Origin: Pseudo-nitzschia pungens
Taxonomy: Eukaryota; Bacillariophyta; Bacillariophyceae; Bacillariales; Bacillariaceae
Length of the DNA: 64,000 bases
NCBI GenBank assembly: GCA_037355855.1
Contig: CM074768.1
Location: forward strand, 2,450,579 to 2,514,578
Direction of reading: 5' to 3'
Part shown: in pieces, positions 20,736 through 30,890 of the stretch
Position numbering within the stretch: position 1 is the stretch's first letter
Layout of the letters: every line of letters starts with the position of its first letter
Notes under the pieces: generated by a model
Databases searched by the model: none
What the model saw: only the letters and a program-made list of their open reading frames with translations
Told to the model about the DNA's origin: nothing
Position numbers and translations under genes: made by a program

Positions 20736-21515
20736 ATGTGACACTTGCTTTGTAAAAAAAATCCTTGGTAGACCAAAATCCACCCCAAAATATGATTTTT
20801 TCCGGAACAGGCATCATACTGACCAATGTTTTCTTGTCTTAGAGTGTTAAAAATGCATGGTAACACAAGTGGCTATGTAAGATAATGGTGATTATTTGGT
20901 TACTAGTATGTCCAAGAATATGAAATAGAATAAACCAGGATGAAAAATTTGACAAAAAAAGTAGTAGTCCAGTCCCTTGGCAAAGAAAAATATATTTCTT
21001 GTGAAGGACTCCATCCTACCACATCTGACCCTTATGGTCATAAGGGTACCACAGAGACTGTACGATCCTTTTGTTATAGCTATGAATATTGTCATTATAT
21101 ATGTGAATCTATCACAGCCAGTACTATCCCTCGTACAACTCATACTTGAACCGGTGGTGCTGCTGGTATACTTGTGTAGTAGTAGTACTACTAGTAATTA
21201 TTGCCTACTGTACAGCAGGGAATAGTAGAGCCAACAATACAATCAGTAGTGAATATGGGTACAGTAGAGAATGAACAGAGATGTGCACAGGTGGATAGAA
21301 AAAAATTATGGCGCGGGTGGGAATCCTCTTAAACATTTGGCCACGTCACCTACAATTTCCTTAGTGAAGTGTATGACATTACAAGTTGCGGGGATGGTGA
21401 GAGGAAAATGATTAACAGGTTTTTTGTTAGTAGTGAAAAAACTGTGTTCACAATTTTATGGCTTCACGTATTTTTTTTTACTTCATATTTTTTTTTACTT
21501 CCGACGCCCGCAAAA
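20736..21515. other. Non-coding part of element A upstream of the spliced gene
   Basis: No gene or clear repeat unit. The segment around AAAATTATGGCGCG (21302-21316) is partly matched in element B (~28788-28800), and a T-rich stretch lies just before the ATG; both may belong to the promoter/leader (inference). Confidence 0.4.
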
Positions 21516-23116
21516 ATGCCTACCGTATATGATGAGTATCAGCAAATAGAAAAGAAAGCAGATTGCAATGCACCAAGAAAGAATCGAAGTGGAAAAATTG
21601 TATCCAATGCTAATACAGGTGAGGATACTACTGCTAGTGTTACCCATACGAAATCGAACCCAAAGACGAGTAGAAAACTACCACCCACCTCAGGTGGTGC
21701 TGATGAAAAAAATAAAAGAACCAAGAACAACCCGACCGCGGTTTTCGTTGGTACCACACCACCAACCAACAAACCCCCCGCCGCCCTTGGTGTTGTTACA
21801 CCAAGACCGATTACGACCGGTACCAAAACAACACCAAGACCCACATACGAAGCATTGCTACAACAGCTAAAAGAGAGCCAGCAGAAAGTAGCTTCTTTGG
21901 AGAGGGATGTGACAACACTGCAGAAGGATACAAAAAAAGAAGAACCCACGCTGGAGGCAACTACAACAGGGAAGAAGCCAAAGCCACAGATGGTACGAAC
22001 CGTAAGTGAAGCAAAATTAGAGATAACTAAGCCGCAATCGGATAAACTTAAGAAACATCAAAAAGACGCGGGTTTGGAAGCACAGTTGACACGGCACATA
22101 AGAAATAGTTGGTTTCGTAGCTTGAAGTTTATCATGGATGAGAGTAAGGTCAAAAAAATTTTGAAGGAAGCGATTGCGTCCCGAGCTGTCATTCCACCCC
22201 ATGGTATTTCATTCGAAATTTTTTATGGGTTTAACAGAAGGTTGGTGTACAAGGGTCTTTCAAATCTGCGGCACAATGCTCAAACTTTGGCTAGAAAACA
22301 TTTTCTCGGTACGTGCTTACTAAGTGAATAAATTGGTTGCTATTACTGCTTGGTTGAGATTGATGGTATATCCTCCCCTGCTACTCTAACACTTTCTACT
22401 GCTGTGTACGCGTCGTACTAGAGGACACACGCGATCGCGAAGGCATTGTGCCAGATTCCTTTCCAGGTAAAGTGGAGATTGTGATGCGGGAGAGTACTAG
22501 TAGTAGTGGAACTAGTACTAGAAAGAGGCTGGGACTGAACCCAGAGTACAGAAGGTATGACAACAACAGTGAAAATGATGATTTTTATTACTTTGTGACT
22601 CGGATTCTATCAAGCATCTCTCCAATAGAGAGGGGCTACAGATGGAAAAAGACGACATGTTTGCTGAGTGAAATATTCACAGAAAGCGATGAAGCATTTG
22701 CATTGATGATGATTCATAATGAGTATGATGTTTGGGTGAATCATGTTGAGCAAAAAAGGAACGGTGGTGGCAGGATTGTGAGAAGGAGGAAGAAAAAGAA
22801 ATTTTGTGACCAATACAGTGGAGAGGAACAATCATGGTCGAAGGAAGGTCTAGCACTGTTCAATAACTTGTGCAGGGAGATTGATGTGCTGAGGAAAGAT
22901 CCGAGAACGGGTAGAGAGTGTGAGGAAAGATTGAGAGAGAGGCTCCGTCGCGAGAGTGAAAACGATGACAACAACAACAGTCCGTACGATGAGGACTGGG
23001 TGCAGGAGGAAGAAGTTACTGAATACATTAGTCCGGAGCTACAAGCTTTGCTAGATGTAAATGAAGATGAGGAGGACTTTACTGGCAGTAACGATATCGC
23101 GTTGGCCAGTCTTTAA
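21516..23116 (+). CDS. Unrecognised two-exon gene (element A cargo)
   Basis: Exon 1 is 21516-22308, the intron 22309-22421 (113 bp, GTACGT...TACTAG) and exon 2 22422-23116. Joining the exons restores one frame of 495 residues; without splicing, exon 1 stops soon after 22308 and exon 2 has no good ATG. The ATG at 21516 is preferred because upstream codons (open from 21369) translate a T-rich leader. Residues ~1-105 are low complexity (Thr/Pro/Lys), ~110-145 a short coiled coil (LLQQLKESQQKVASLERDV). Residues ~165-275 form a basic conserved-looking domain with RNSWFRSLKFIMDESKVKK and LVYKGLSNLRHNAQTLARK, which spans the splice junction. The rest is charged with an acidic tail. Function unknown; the basic domain may bind DNA (inference). 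The next element end lies 620 bp downstream. Confidence 0.6.
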
Positions 23117-23737
23117 AAATTGTTCGAGATCGAACCAAAATTTGTGTGTGAGTGTGTGAGAAAACTGAACAGAGAATAAACAATTATTATAGTAGTATCA
23201 ATATTTATCAAAAGAAAGACTTATATTTTGCATCGTAGTGTTTCAAAATTTTTTTCATGGGGGTCGCGATTCCTGTAATTCGGGTAATAATTGTGATTTT
23301 CCTGATGAATTTCTTGAGGGGTGTGATGGGAAATACTTTGGGTCGGGATGAGAAATCAATTTTTGGGAGTGAATTTCTGCAACAGTCTCATAATATATAA
23401 TGTTGGTAGGGTCGGTAATAATGAGTCAGATTGAAAAAAAATTGGGGGAAGGGGGGGATTATTTTGAGAAAACAAATATTTTTTTTTTTAAAATGTTGAT
23501 TAATTTGATTAAGTGACTGAAGAGAAAAAATTCGAGTCTTTAAAAAAATCGGGTTGAGTATGAATTTTTTTTTTTTTTTTTTTCGTAATTTTCGTAATTG
23601 AGGTAGTTACTGGGTCGCGATTGGGGGTTGCGAATCGGGAGAGAGCTAGGAATCGAGCTACGTCAAAATGAGCCAGGGAGAAATCGCGACCCCCCTAAAT
23701 AAATTCTTGGGAGGGGTCGCGAACCAGTTTTCGGACG
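23117..23737. repeat. 3' subterminal region and 3' TIR of element A
   Basis: Largely homologous to 29850-30328 of element B, beginning at GTGTGTGAGAAAA and ending in GGGTCGCGAACCAGTTTTCG plus GACG. TCGCGA occurs at 23615, 23684 and 23717, less regularly than at the 5' end. A long T run lies near 23565-23583. Confidence 0.85.
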
Positions 23738-23848
23738 TAGTAGTAGTATGTCCCCCTTACTTCTGTACAGTTCTGTCCATATCTATTTGTTACTACTAGT
23801 ACTAGTAGCACCACACTGAAGAATATCTTACTATGATATAGGCGGGCT
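23738..23848. repeat. Satellite fragment between elements A and B
   Basis: This 111-bp remnant continues the unit broken by A (TAGTAGTAGTATGTCC, CACACTGAAGAATATCTTA) and runs to GGCGGGCT, where B begins. It shows that A and B are two insertions into one satellite copy. Confidence 0.8.
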
Positions 23849-24143
23849 CGTCCGAAAACTGGTTCGCGACCCATCGCGACCAATCGCGACCGGATCGCGA
23901 CCCAATCGCCACTTGTCTCAGAAAAATGCGACCCCAATTTTTTATTTCACAACCTTTTTTCCACTATTCTCAACCTTATTTCTCCTTTTTCTCGATCCCC
24001 ACATCGTTTACAGGAAAATGTTCTGATCTAGACCCTGATATTCAGTCCCTCGTCACCCTTTCATTCCATTTTACACATTTGACACATTTGACTCAACATA
24101 ACAAATAATTTTTAATCAGATTTACTTCAATCACACAAAAGTG
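23849..24143. repeat. 5' end of element B, homologous to the transposase leader of A
   Basis: Colinear with 9844-10158. Homology stops at CACACAAAAGTG, a few bases short of the region where the transposase gene begins in A, and the minisatellite starts there. Confidence 0.85.
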
Positions 24144-25965
24144 ACAGCAAGCAGCAACCAATGCGTCGATAATACAGGGGGGAAAGCAAGCAGCAGCAAC
24201 GCGTCGATAATACAAACGCGTCGATAATACAGGGGGGACAGCAAGCAGCAGCAACGCGTCGATAATACAGCAGGGGGGACAGCAAGCAGCAACGCGTCAA
24301 TAATACAGCAGAGGGGACAGCAAGCAGCAGCAAGCAGCAACGCGTCGATAATACAGGGGGGGGGGACAGCAAGCAGCAACCAACGCGTCGATAATACAGG
24401 GGGGGACAGCAAGCAGGAGCAACGCGTCGATAATACACCAGGGGGGACAGCAAGCAGCAGCAACGTGTCGATAATACAGCAGGGGGGACAGCAAACAGCA
24501 ACGCGTCTATAATACACCAGGGGGGACAGCAAGCAGCAGCAAGCAGCGACGTGTCGGTAATACAGGGGGGACAGCAAGCAAATAGAGGTGCTGAGTGAAT
24601 GAGCCAATCAAAAAAATCGATTTTCCAGTACAAATTGTACAGGAATATACGTAGAAAAAAATTAATACAGGGGGGACAGCAAACAGCAAACAGCAGCAGC
24701 AACGCGTCGATAATACAGGGGGGACAGCAAGCAACAACGCGTCGATAATACAGGGGGGACAGCAAGCAACAACGCGTCGATAATACAGGGGGGACAGCAA
24801 ACAGCAAACAGCAGCAGCAACGCGTCGACAATACAGGGGGGACAGCAAGCAGCAACGATCTGTCGCTCCTGCAAGCTGCAACGCGTCGATAATACAGGGG
24901 GGACAGCAAGCAACAACGCGTCGATAATACAGAGAGACAGCAAACAGCAAACAGCAGCAGCAACGCGTCGATAATACAGGGGGGTGAGCAAGCAGCAACG
25001 AACGCGTCGACAATACAGGGGGGACAGCAAGCAGCAACGAACGCGTCGAAAATACAGGGGGGGGACACCAAGCAGCAGCAACGCGTCGATAATACAGGGG
25101 GGGGGGACAGCAAGCAGCAGCAACGCGTCGATAATACACCAGGGACAGCAATCAGCAACGCGTCGATAATACAGGGGGGACAGCAAGCAGCAACGCGTTG
25201 ATAATACAGGGGGGGGACAGCAAGCAGCAGCAACGCGTCGATAATACAGGGGGGGGGACAGCAAGCAGCAACAAACGCGTCGACATTACAGGGGGGACAG
25301 CAAGCAGCAACAAACGCGTCGATAATACAAGGGGGACAGCAAGCAGCAACGCGTCGATAATACAGGGGGGACAGCAAGCAGCAGCAACGCGTCGATAATA
25401 CAGGGGGGGGGACAGCAAGCAGCAGCAACGCGTCGATAATACACCAGGGACAGCAAGCAGCAACGCGTCGACAATACAGGGGGGGGACAGCAAGCAGCGG
25501 CAACGCGTCGAGAATACAAAAGCGTCTATAATACAGGGGGCGACAGCAAGCAGCAACGCGTCGATAATACAGGGGCGGACAGCAAGCAGCAGCAACGCGT
25601 CGATAATACAGGGGGGGACAGCAAGCAGGAACCAACGCGTCGACAATACAGGGGGGGGACAGCAAGCAGCAGCGCGTCGATAATACAAACGCGTCGATAA
25701 TACAGGGGGGACAGCAAGCAGCAACGCGTTGATAATACAAACGCGTCGATAATACAGGGGGGACAGCAAGCAGCAGCAACGCGTCGATAATACAAACGCG
25801 TCGATAATACAGGGGGGACAGCAATGCTGCGCGTCGATAATACGGGGGGGGACAGCAAGCAGCAACGCGTCGATAATACAGCAAGCAGCAACCAATGCGT
25901 CGACAATACAAGGGGGGGGGACAGCAAGCAGCAGCAAGCAGCAACGCATTGAAAATACAGGGGGG
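24144..25965. repeat. CGCGTCGATAATACAGGGGG minisatellite filling element B
   Basis: Some 45 variable units of about 30-45 bp based on CGCGTCGATAATACAGGGGG followed by GACAGCAAGCAGCAA. The run is interrupted at 24590-24665. A 615-codon minus-strand frame through it is purely repetitive (CCPPCIIDALLLAV-like) and not a gene. Confidence 0.95.
24590..24665 (-). repeat. Fragment of the composite repeat found at 44.02 kb
   Basis: The reverse complement contains CCTGTACAATTTGTAC, AAAATCGA and TTTTTTGATTGGCTCATT, as at 44020-44065. It sits inside the minisatellite as a foreign block. Confidence 0.7.
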
Positions 25966-26800
25966 ATAATACACGAGAATATTTTTAAAGAACTGTCGCC
26001 TTCGTCGCCTTATTACCTTTTCCGATCGTTCCGGTTGTCGTCGTCGTCCCTATTCGTCGTCGTCCCTCTTGGCTCCGATATCTCCTGTGTGAATGTATAA
26101 AATAAACAACAGACGGTTAGTCGTCATTATCATTCCGGTCGTCATCGTCGTCTCTCTCTGTCTCGATCGGTTTTCAATTACGGTACCTTTTATTGTCGTC
26201 GTCCCTATTTGTTTCGATCGTCGTCGTCGTTTCTCTTTGCTCCCATCTCTCCTGTGTGAATGTACAAAATAAACAAAAGGCGGTTAGTCGTCATTATCGT
26301 TCCCGTTGTCGTCGTCATCCCGGTCATCGTCGTGTCGGTCGTCGTCATCCCGGTTGTCGTCATCCCGGTGGTCGTCGTCGTGTCGGTCATCATTGTCCCG
26401 GTCGTCGTCGTCCCGGTCGTCGTCTCGCTCGTCATCGTCGTCCCCCTCTTCTACGATCGTACCTTCGTCGTACCTTTTACTAGTGTCGTCATCCCTCCCC
26501 GATCGTCTTCGTCGTCCTCTGCAGGTTCGTTCGCGGGTCGTACTCGTAGATATCTGGGTAAGCCAGATGACTCAAGGTCTGCAGCCCACCCTACCTTGAT
26601 AACAAAAGATAACAGGAAGGATTTCAAGAGTGATCAGTTCTTTACTTTCTTTGCCATTAGTCTCTCCAAGATGGTACCAGGCGCCTTGCTCCCACTTTAA
26701 ACTGGACCGGCCAGAAAATTCCAACGCCGAAACGAAAATGAAAATTATGACACATCCTTCACGAGGGAGATGTGGGGCGGAAAATTCACCCCGATGATGA
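25966..26800. repeat. GTCGTC-rich repeats of element B
   Basis: Simple GTCGTC/GTCATC runs dominate 26030-26530. A larger unit containing CTCCTGTGTGAATGTA and CGGTTAGTCGTCATTATC is present twice, at ~26080 and ~26245. Frames across this segment are low complexity. 26560-26800 shows no repeat or gene. Confidence 0.75.
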
Positions 26801-26805
26801 TGATG

Positions 26806-26945
26806 CACGTAATGTACGTAGGTAACAGTACTGTTTGTACAGGCTGACTGGAAAAAATGACAGCAATGTACGTAGATTACAGTACTGTTTGTACAGGCTG
26901 ACTGGAAAAAATGACAGCAATGTACGTAGATTACAGTACTAAGTC
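26806..26945. repeat. ~62-bp tandem repeat
   Basis: AATGTACGTAG and ACAGTACTGTTTGTACAGGC followed by TGACTGGAAAAAATGACAGC occur in two full units and one partial. Confidence 0.85.
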
Positions 26946-27245
26946 TACAGTCTTAGTAAAAGAAAAAATGACATGTCTGCATACATACCTAGTAGTACGT
27001 ATGTATGTATGCAGGGGATGTGTAGGTTTCCAGTACTGTGTATACTGTACGTAGGGTACTGGTAGAAATCTTTTGGTAGTAGCATTATAAGATAGAGAGA
27101 ACACCATTAAAGCAGTAGTAGACAGTAATAGTGGTATCACTGGATGTGACTGATGTGGTGTTGTTGGTTCGAGTGCCATGGTGGAAATATATTTTGCTAC
27201 ATCACGATGCGATAACAATATTTTTGCTGCGAAGCACATGTCAGA
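26946..27245. other. Element B spacer without gene
   Basis: It contains a short palindromic TACGTATGTATG stretch near 26990-27010. Nothing else is recognised. Confidence 0.4.
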
Positions 27246-28680
27246 ATAAGTGAGCTATTCAGTTATTCAATGGTGACATCCATACTATTGGTGATTTTTG
27301 AATACTTCTTTTTGCATACTCTTGCCCATGCATAGGATGAGGAATATTCACACTGGAATCACACAACTATTGGCCAGATTCATTCAGATATGTGATTTGG
27401 TAATTTTTTCTAGTAAATTCTGCAGTAGTGGACCAAATATCAATTATTCAGTGGTGACACCCAAATTATAGGTGATTTTTGCATATTTCTTTTTGCATAC
27501 TCTTGCCCATGCACAGGATGAGGAATATTCACACTGGAATCACAGAAATATTGGTCAGATTCATTCAGATATGTGATTTTACAGTATTTTCTAGTAAATT
27601 CTGCAGTAGTGGACCAAATATTAATTATTCAGTGGTGACACCCAAATTATAGGTGATTTTAGAATACTTCTTTTTGCATACTCTTGCCCATGCATAGGAT
27701 GAGAAATATTCACACCGGAATCACACAAATATTGGATAGATTCATTCAGATATTTGATTTTACAGTATTTTCTACTAAATTTTCCAGTAGTGGACCAAAT
27801 ATTAATTATTCAGTGGTGACACCCAAACTATTGGTGATTTTTGAATACTTCTTTTTGAATTCTCTTGCTCATGCATAGGATGAGGAATATTCACACCGGA
27901 ATCACACAAATATTGGACAGATTCATTCAGATATTTGATTTGGTACTTTTTTCTAGTGAATTCCGCAGTAGTGGAACAAATATTAATTATTCAGTGGTGA
28001 CACCCATACCATTGGTGATTTTTGAATACTTCTTTTTGCATACTCTTGCCCATGCACAGGATGAGGAATATTCACACTGGAATCACACAAATATTGGCCA
28101 GATTTGTTCAGGTATGTGATTTTACAGTATTTTCTAGTAAATGCTGCGGTACTGGACCAAATATTAATTATTCAGTGGTGACACCCAAATTATTGGTGAT
28201 TTTTGAATACTTCTTTTTGCATACTCTTGACCATGCATAGGATGAGGAATATTTACACTGGAATCACACAAAGATTGGCCACATTCATTCAGATATGTGA
28301 TTTGGTACTTTTTTCTAGTGAATTTTCCAGTAGTGGACCAAATATTAATTATTCAGTGGTGACACCCAAATTATAGGTGATTTTTGAATACTTCTTTTTG
28401 CATACTCTTGACCATGCATAGGATGAGGAATATTCACACTGGAATCACACAAAGATTGGCCAGATTCATTCAGATATGTGATTTTACAGTATTTTCTAGT
28501 GAATTTTCCAGTAGTGGACCAAATATTAATTATTCAGTGGTGACACCCAAATTATAGGTGATTTTTGAATACTTCTTTTTGCATACTCTTGCCCATGCAT
28601 AGGATGAGAAATATTCACATTGGAATCACACAAAGATTGGCCAGATTCATTCAGTTATTTGATTTGATGGTATATTCACT
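27246..28680. repeat. ~180-bp satellite, eight units, element B
   Basis: Each unit carries GGTGATTTTTGAATACTTC, CCATGCATAGGATGAGGAAT, ATTCACACTGGAATCACAC, a CAGTATTTTCTAGT segment and ATTAATTATTCAGTGGTGAC. Unit starts fall near 27283, 27471, 27652, 27832, 28012, 28195, 28375 and 28555. A diverged member occurs at 46430-46870. Confidence 0.9.
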
Positions 28681-29520
28681 GAGGTAGTAGTACTATTCTT
28701 GCTGCTTGTAGTAGTAGTACCACAGTTATACGCTGCTGCTACATACTACTGCAGTGCGTAGGTAGTAGTACATAAGAGGCAGTCAAAAATTATGGCGCAG
28801 CGGGGCAGGCTCTCTGTGGTTTAGGTGGCGCGCGATATCACCATCAGCTTTCTACTGGTTTCTACTACTATTACTTCAGTACGGTACATACTACTAGTAG
28901 TAACTCTACTGCTAGTATCATGTAGAAGAAATCAATTCTCAGCAAATAAATGCATGACAGAAAATGCATGTGTCGTAAATCTTACTTCACATAATTTTGG
29001 GTCGAAATGGAACAAGAAAGACGGCAACTGGAAATGGTAAGTGAACCACATCAAGGTTGGAGGAGGTATTAATAATGGATTTTGATTCGTCTAACTGTGC
29101 ATCATTGACTTGCCTGCTTGCTCCTGATAGGGAGGCGACCGCAACTGCTGATGAAATAGGATGCAACGGCAAATGAAATATAATGCAACGGTGAGTGAAG
29201 CACATCAAGATCTGGGGTATTGATAATGGATTTCAATTGTTCTAATTCTGAATTGAGTTGCCTGCTTGCTACTGATAGGGAAGAATCAACTTTAGTAATT
29301 CGACGGGGCAACTGAAAAATGATGCGAAAAATGATGCGACGGGGCAACTGACACATATTGCGATCGCAAGACAAATATGATGTGATCGCAACTGACAAAA
29401 TGATGCGATTGCAACTGATGAAATATGATGCGATGTGAGGAGACCTTTACTGGCAGTACAGATACCGGTATGGATGAAATTATCACGATGACCATTATTT
29501 AAAAATCGTTTGAACCAAAA
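28681..29520 (+). pseudogene. Decayed gene-like segment of element B with duplicated intron-like cassettes
   Basis: No long frame. The 3' edge (CCTTTACTGGCAGTA ... ATTTAAAAAT ... GAACCAAAATTTGTGTG, 29440-29525) matches the last codons and 3' flank of the spliced gene of A (23075-23145). The segment upstream is too diverged to align by eye, but it contains two GT...AG cassettes (29037-29130 and 29191-29278). I read it as a remnant of a gene in the same position as the A gene. Confidence 0.45.
29037..29278 (+). repeat. Two copies of an intron-like cassette with GT...AG ends
   Basis: Copy 1 (29037-29130, 94 bp) starts GTAAGTGAACCACATCAAG and ends TTGCCTGCTTGCTCCTGATAG minus its first base; copy 2 (29191-29278, 88 bp) starts GTGAGTGAAGCACATCAAG and ends similarly with CTACTGATAG. 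Interior TTAATAATGG/TTGATAATGG also match. The exon-like spacers are short GATGCAACGG-type repeats. Confidence 0.65.
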
Positions 29521-29525
29521 TTTGT

Positions 29526-29850
29526 GTGGTGTGCATGAGGACGAAGACGATCGGAGCAAAGAGCAACGACGATTTCAAGGACGACGAAGACGATCAAAGC
29601 GAAGAGCAACGACGATTTCAGAGAGGACGACGAAGACAATCGAAGCGAAGAGCAACGACAATTTCAGAGAGGACGACGATTTCAGGGAGGACGATGAAGA
29701 GGAAGGCAATCGGAGCGAAGAGCAACGATGCCTTCAGGGAGGACGAAGACGATCGAAGCGAGAAGCAACGACGCCTTCAAGGACGACGAAGACGAGGACG
29801 ATCGAAACGAAGAGCGACGACGATTTCAAGGACGACGAATTTGTGTGTGC
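29526..29850. repeat. GACGA minisatellite of element B
   Basis: Units such as GATCGAAGCGAAGAGCAACG followed by ACGATTTCAGGGAGGACGA are the inverse of the TCGTC units that flank the Cys-rich gene in A. Here they are inserted in the A-type 3' flank exactly within a TTTGTGTG stretch, which is repeated on both sides (29520 and 29839). Confidence 0.85.
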
Positions 29851-30328
29851 GTGTGTGAGAAAATTGAACAGAGAATAAACAATTATTAGAGTAGTATCAA
29901 TATTTATCAAAAGAAAGACTTATATTTTGCTTCATAGTGTTTCAAAATTTTTTTTCATGGGGGTCGCGATTCCTGGGCTTCGGGTAATAATTGTGATTTT
30001 TGTGATGAATTTCTTGAGGGGTGTGATGGGAAATACTTTGTGTCGGGATGAGAAATCAATTTTTGGGAGTGAATTTCTGCAACAGTCTCATAATATATAA
30101 TGATGGTAGGGTCGGTAATAATGAGTCAGATTGAAAAAAAATTTGGGTCGAGTTTGAATTTTATTTTTTTTTCTCGTATTTTCTCGTAATTGAGGTAGTT
30201 ACTGGGTCGCGATTGGGGTTGCGAATCGCGAGAGAGCTAGGAATCGAGCTACGTCAAAATGAGCCAGGAATAAATCGCGACCCCCCTAAATAAATTCTTG
30301 GGAGGGGTCGCGAACCAGTTTTCGGACG
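29851..30328. repeat. 3' subterminal region and TIR of element B
   Basis: Closely similar to 23146-23737, ending in GGGTCGCGAACCAGTTTTCG plus GACG. It lacks the long T run and a ~90-bp stretch present in A. Confidence 0.85.
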
Positions 30329-30751
30329 CTGCTACTACTAGTAAGAGCTGGTGGGGTATCATGTAGATCTGGAACAAATCCTACTACTACTTGAAAGACC
30401 CAGCATCCTGTCTAGCATCATGTCTACTACTAGCATCCTGTCTAGCATCCTATTTAGTAGTAGTAGTATGTCCTCCCCCTTCTGCTTGTTATTTCTGTAC
30501 TACAGTTCCAGCATCTATATCATCTATTATTTGTTTGCACACTGAATATCTTATGCGATATATAGGGGCTGCTAAGAAGAACTGGTGGGGTATGTACTAG
30601 ATCTGGTACAAATCCTACTGGAAGGGCCCAGCATCCTGTCTAGCATCCTATTTAGTAGGTAGTAAGGTCTTAGTACTGCTGCTGGATGACAGGGCCCTCC
30701 TCTAATAGGATAGATATGTATCATAGTTACTACTACATACCTCAGCTCTTA
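30329..30751. repeat. Satellite units right of element B
   Basis: About two units with TAAGAGCTGGTGGGGTAT, CCCAGCATCCTGTCTAGCAT, CACACTGAATATCTTATG and GGGGCTGCTAAG. They provide the uninterrupted reference for the insertion sites of A and B. The last ~60 bp are in reverse orientation and lead into D. Confidence 0.8.
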
Positions 30752-30890
30752 CGTCCGAAAACTGGTTCGCGACCCTTTTTGAGAAATTTTTTGGGGGGTC
30801 GCGATGAATTCCTGGCTGTTTTTTTTGTGTAGCTTGACCCGTTGCACCCTCGCGATTCCCTACCCCCATCGCGTACTTATCGTGAAATGA
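30752..30890 (-). mobile_element. Element D: diverged 3' end of a related transposon
   Basis: It starts CGTCCGAAAACTGGTTCGCG, then follows the reverse complement of the A 3' end (a GGGGGGTCGCGAT block, CCTGGCT, a TCGCGATTC block) with many differences. No second end was found, so it is a truncated relic or an older family member. Confidence 0.6.

Larger units (their letters stand above)
9844..23737 (+). mobile_element. Element A: 13.9-kb DNA transposon with four genes
   Basis: The element is bounded by 24-bp perfect terminal inverted repeats (CGTCCGAAAACTGGTTCGCG plus ACCC at the left end, its reverse complement at the right). TA lies on both sides (9842-9843 and 23738-23739). Removing the element and one TA restores CATCCTATTTAGTAGTAGTATG, which exists uninterrupted near 30440. 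Contents: transposase (+), Cys-rich protein (-), acidic repeat protein (+), spliced gene (+), and minisatellites between them. A fully conserved open frame for each gene suggests an autonomous or recently active element (inference). The transposase places it near the Plavaka/CMC group, but the CGTCCG terminus is not the CACTA terminus. Confidence 0.8.
23849..30328 (+). mobile_element. Element B: 6.5-kb non-autonomous relative of element A
   Basis: Same TIRs and subterminal regions as A, flanked by CT on both sides (23847-23848 and 30329-30330). Removing it restores GGGCTGCT, as in the intact satellite near 30568. About 295 bp of the A-type 5' end and about 480 bp of the A-type 3' end enclose minisatellites, a ~180-bp satellite and a decayed gene-like segment. 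No transposase is present, so movement would depend on a protein such as that of A or C (inference). Confidence 0.8.

Noticed and set aside
24144..25965. CRISPR-like array
   Set aside because: Units are contiguous and variable in length with no unique spacers, in a eukaryotic transposon; it is a minisatellite.
24127..25974. 615-codon minus-strand open frame
   Set aside because: It is a translation of a 30-45-bp minisatellite in all frames; the peptide is repetitive (CCPPCIIDAL-like) and other frames of the array are open as well.
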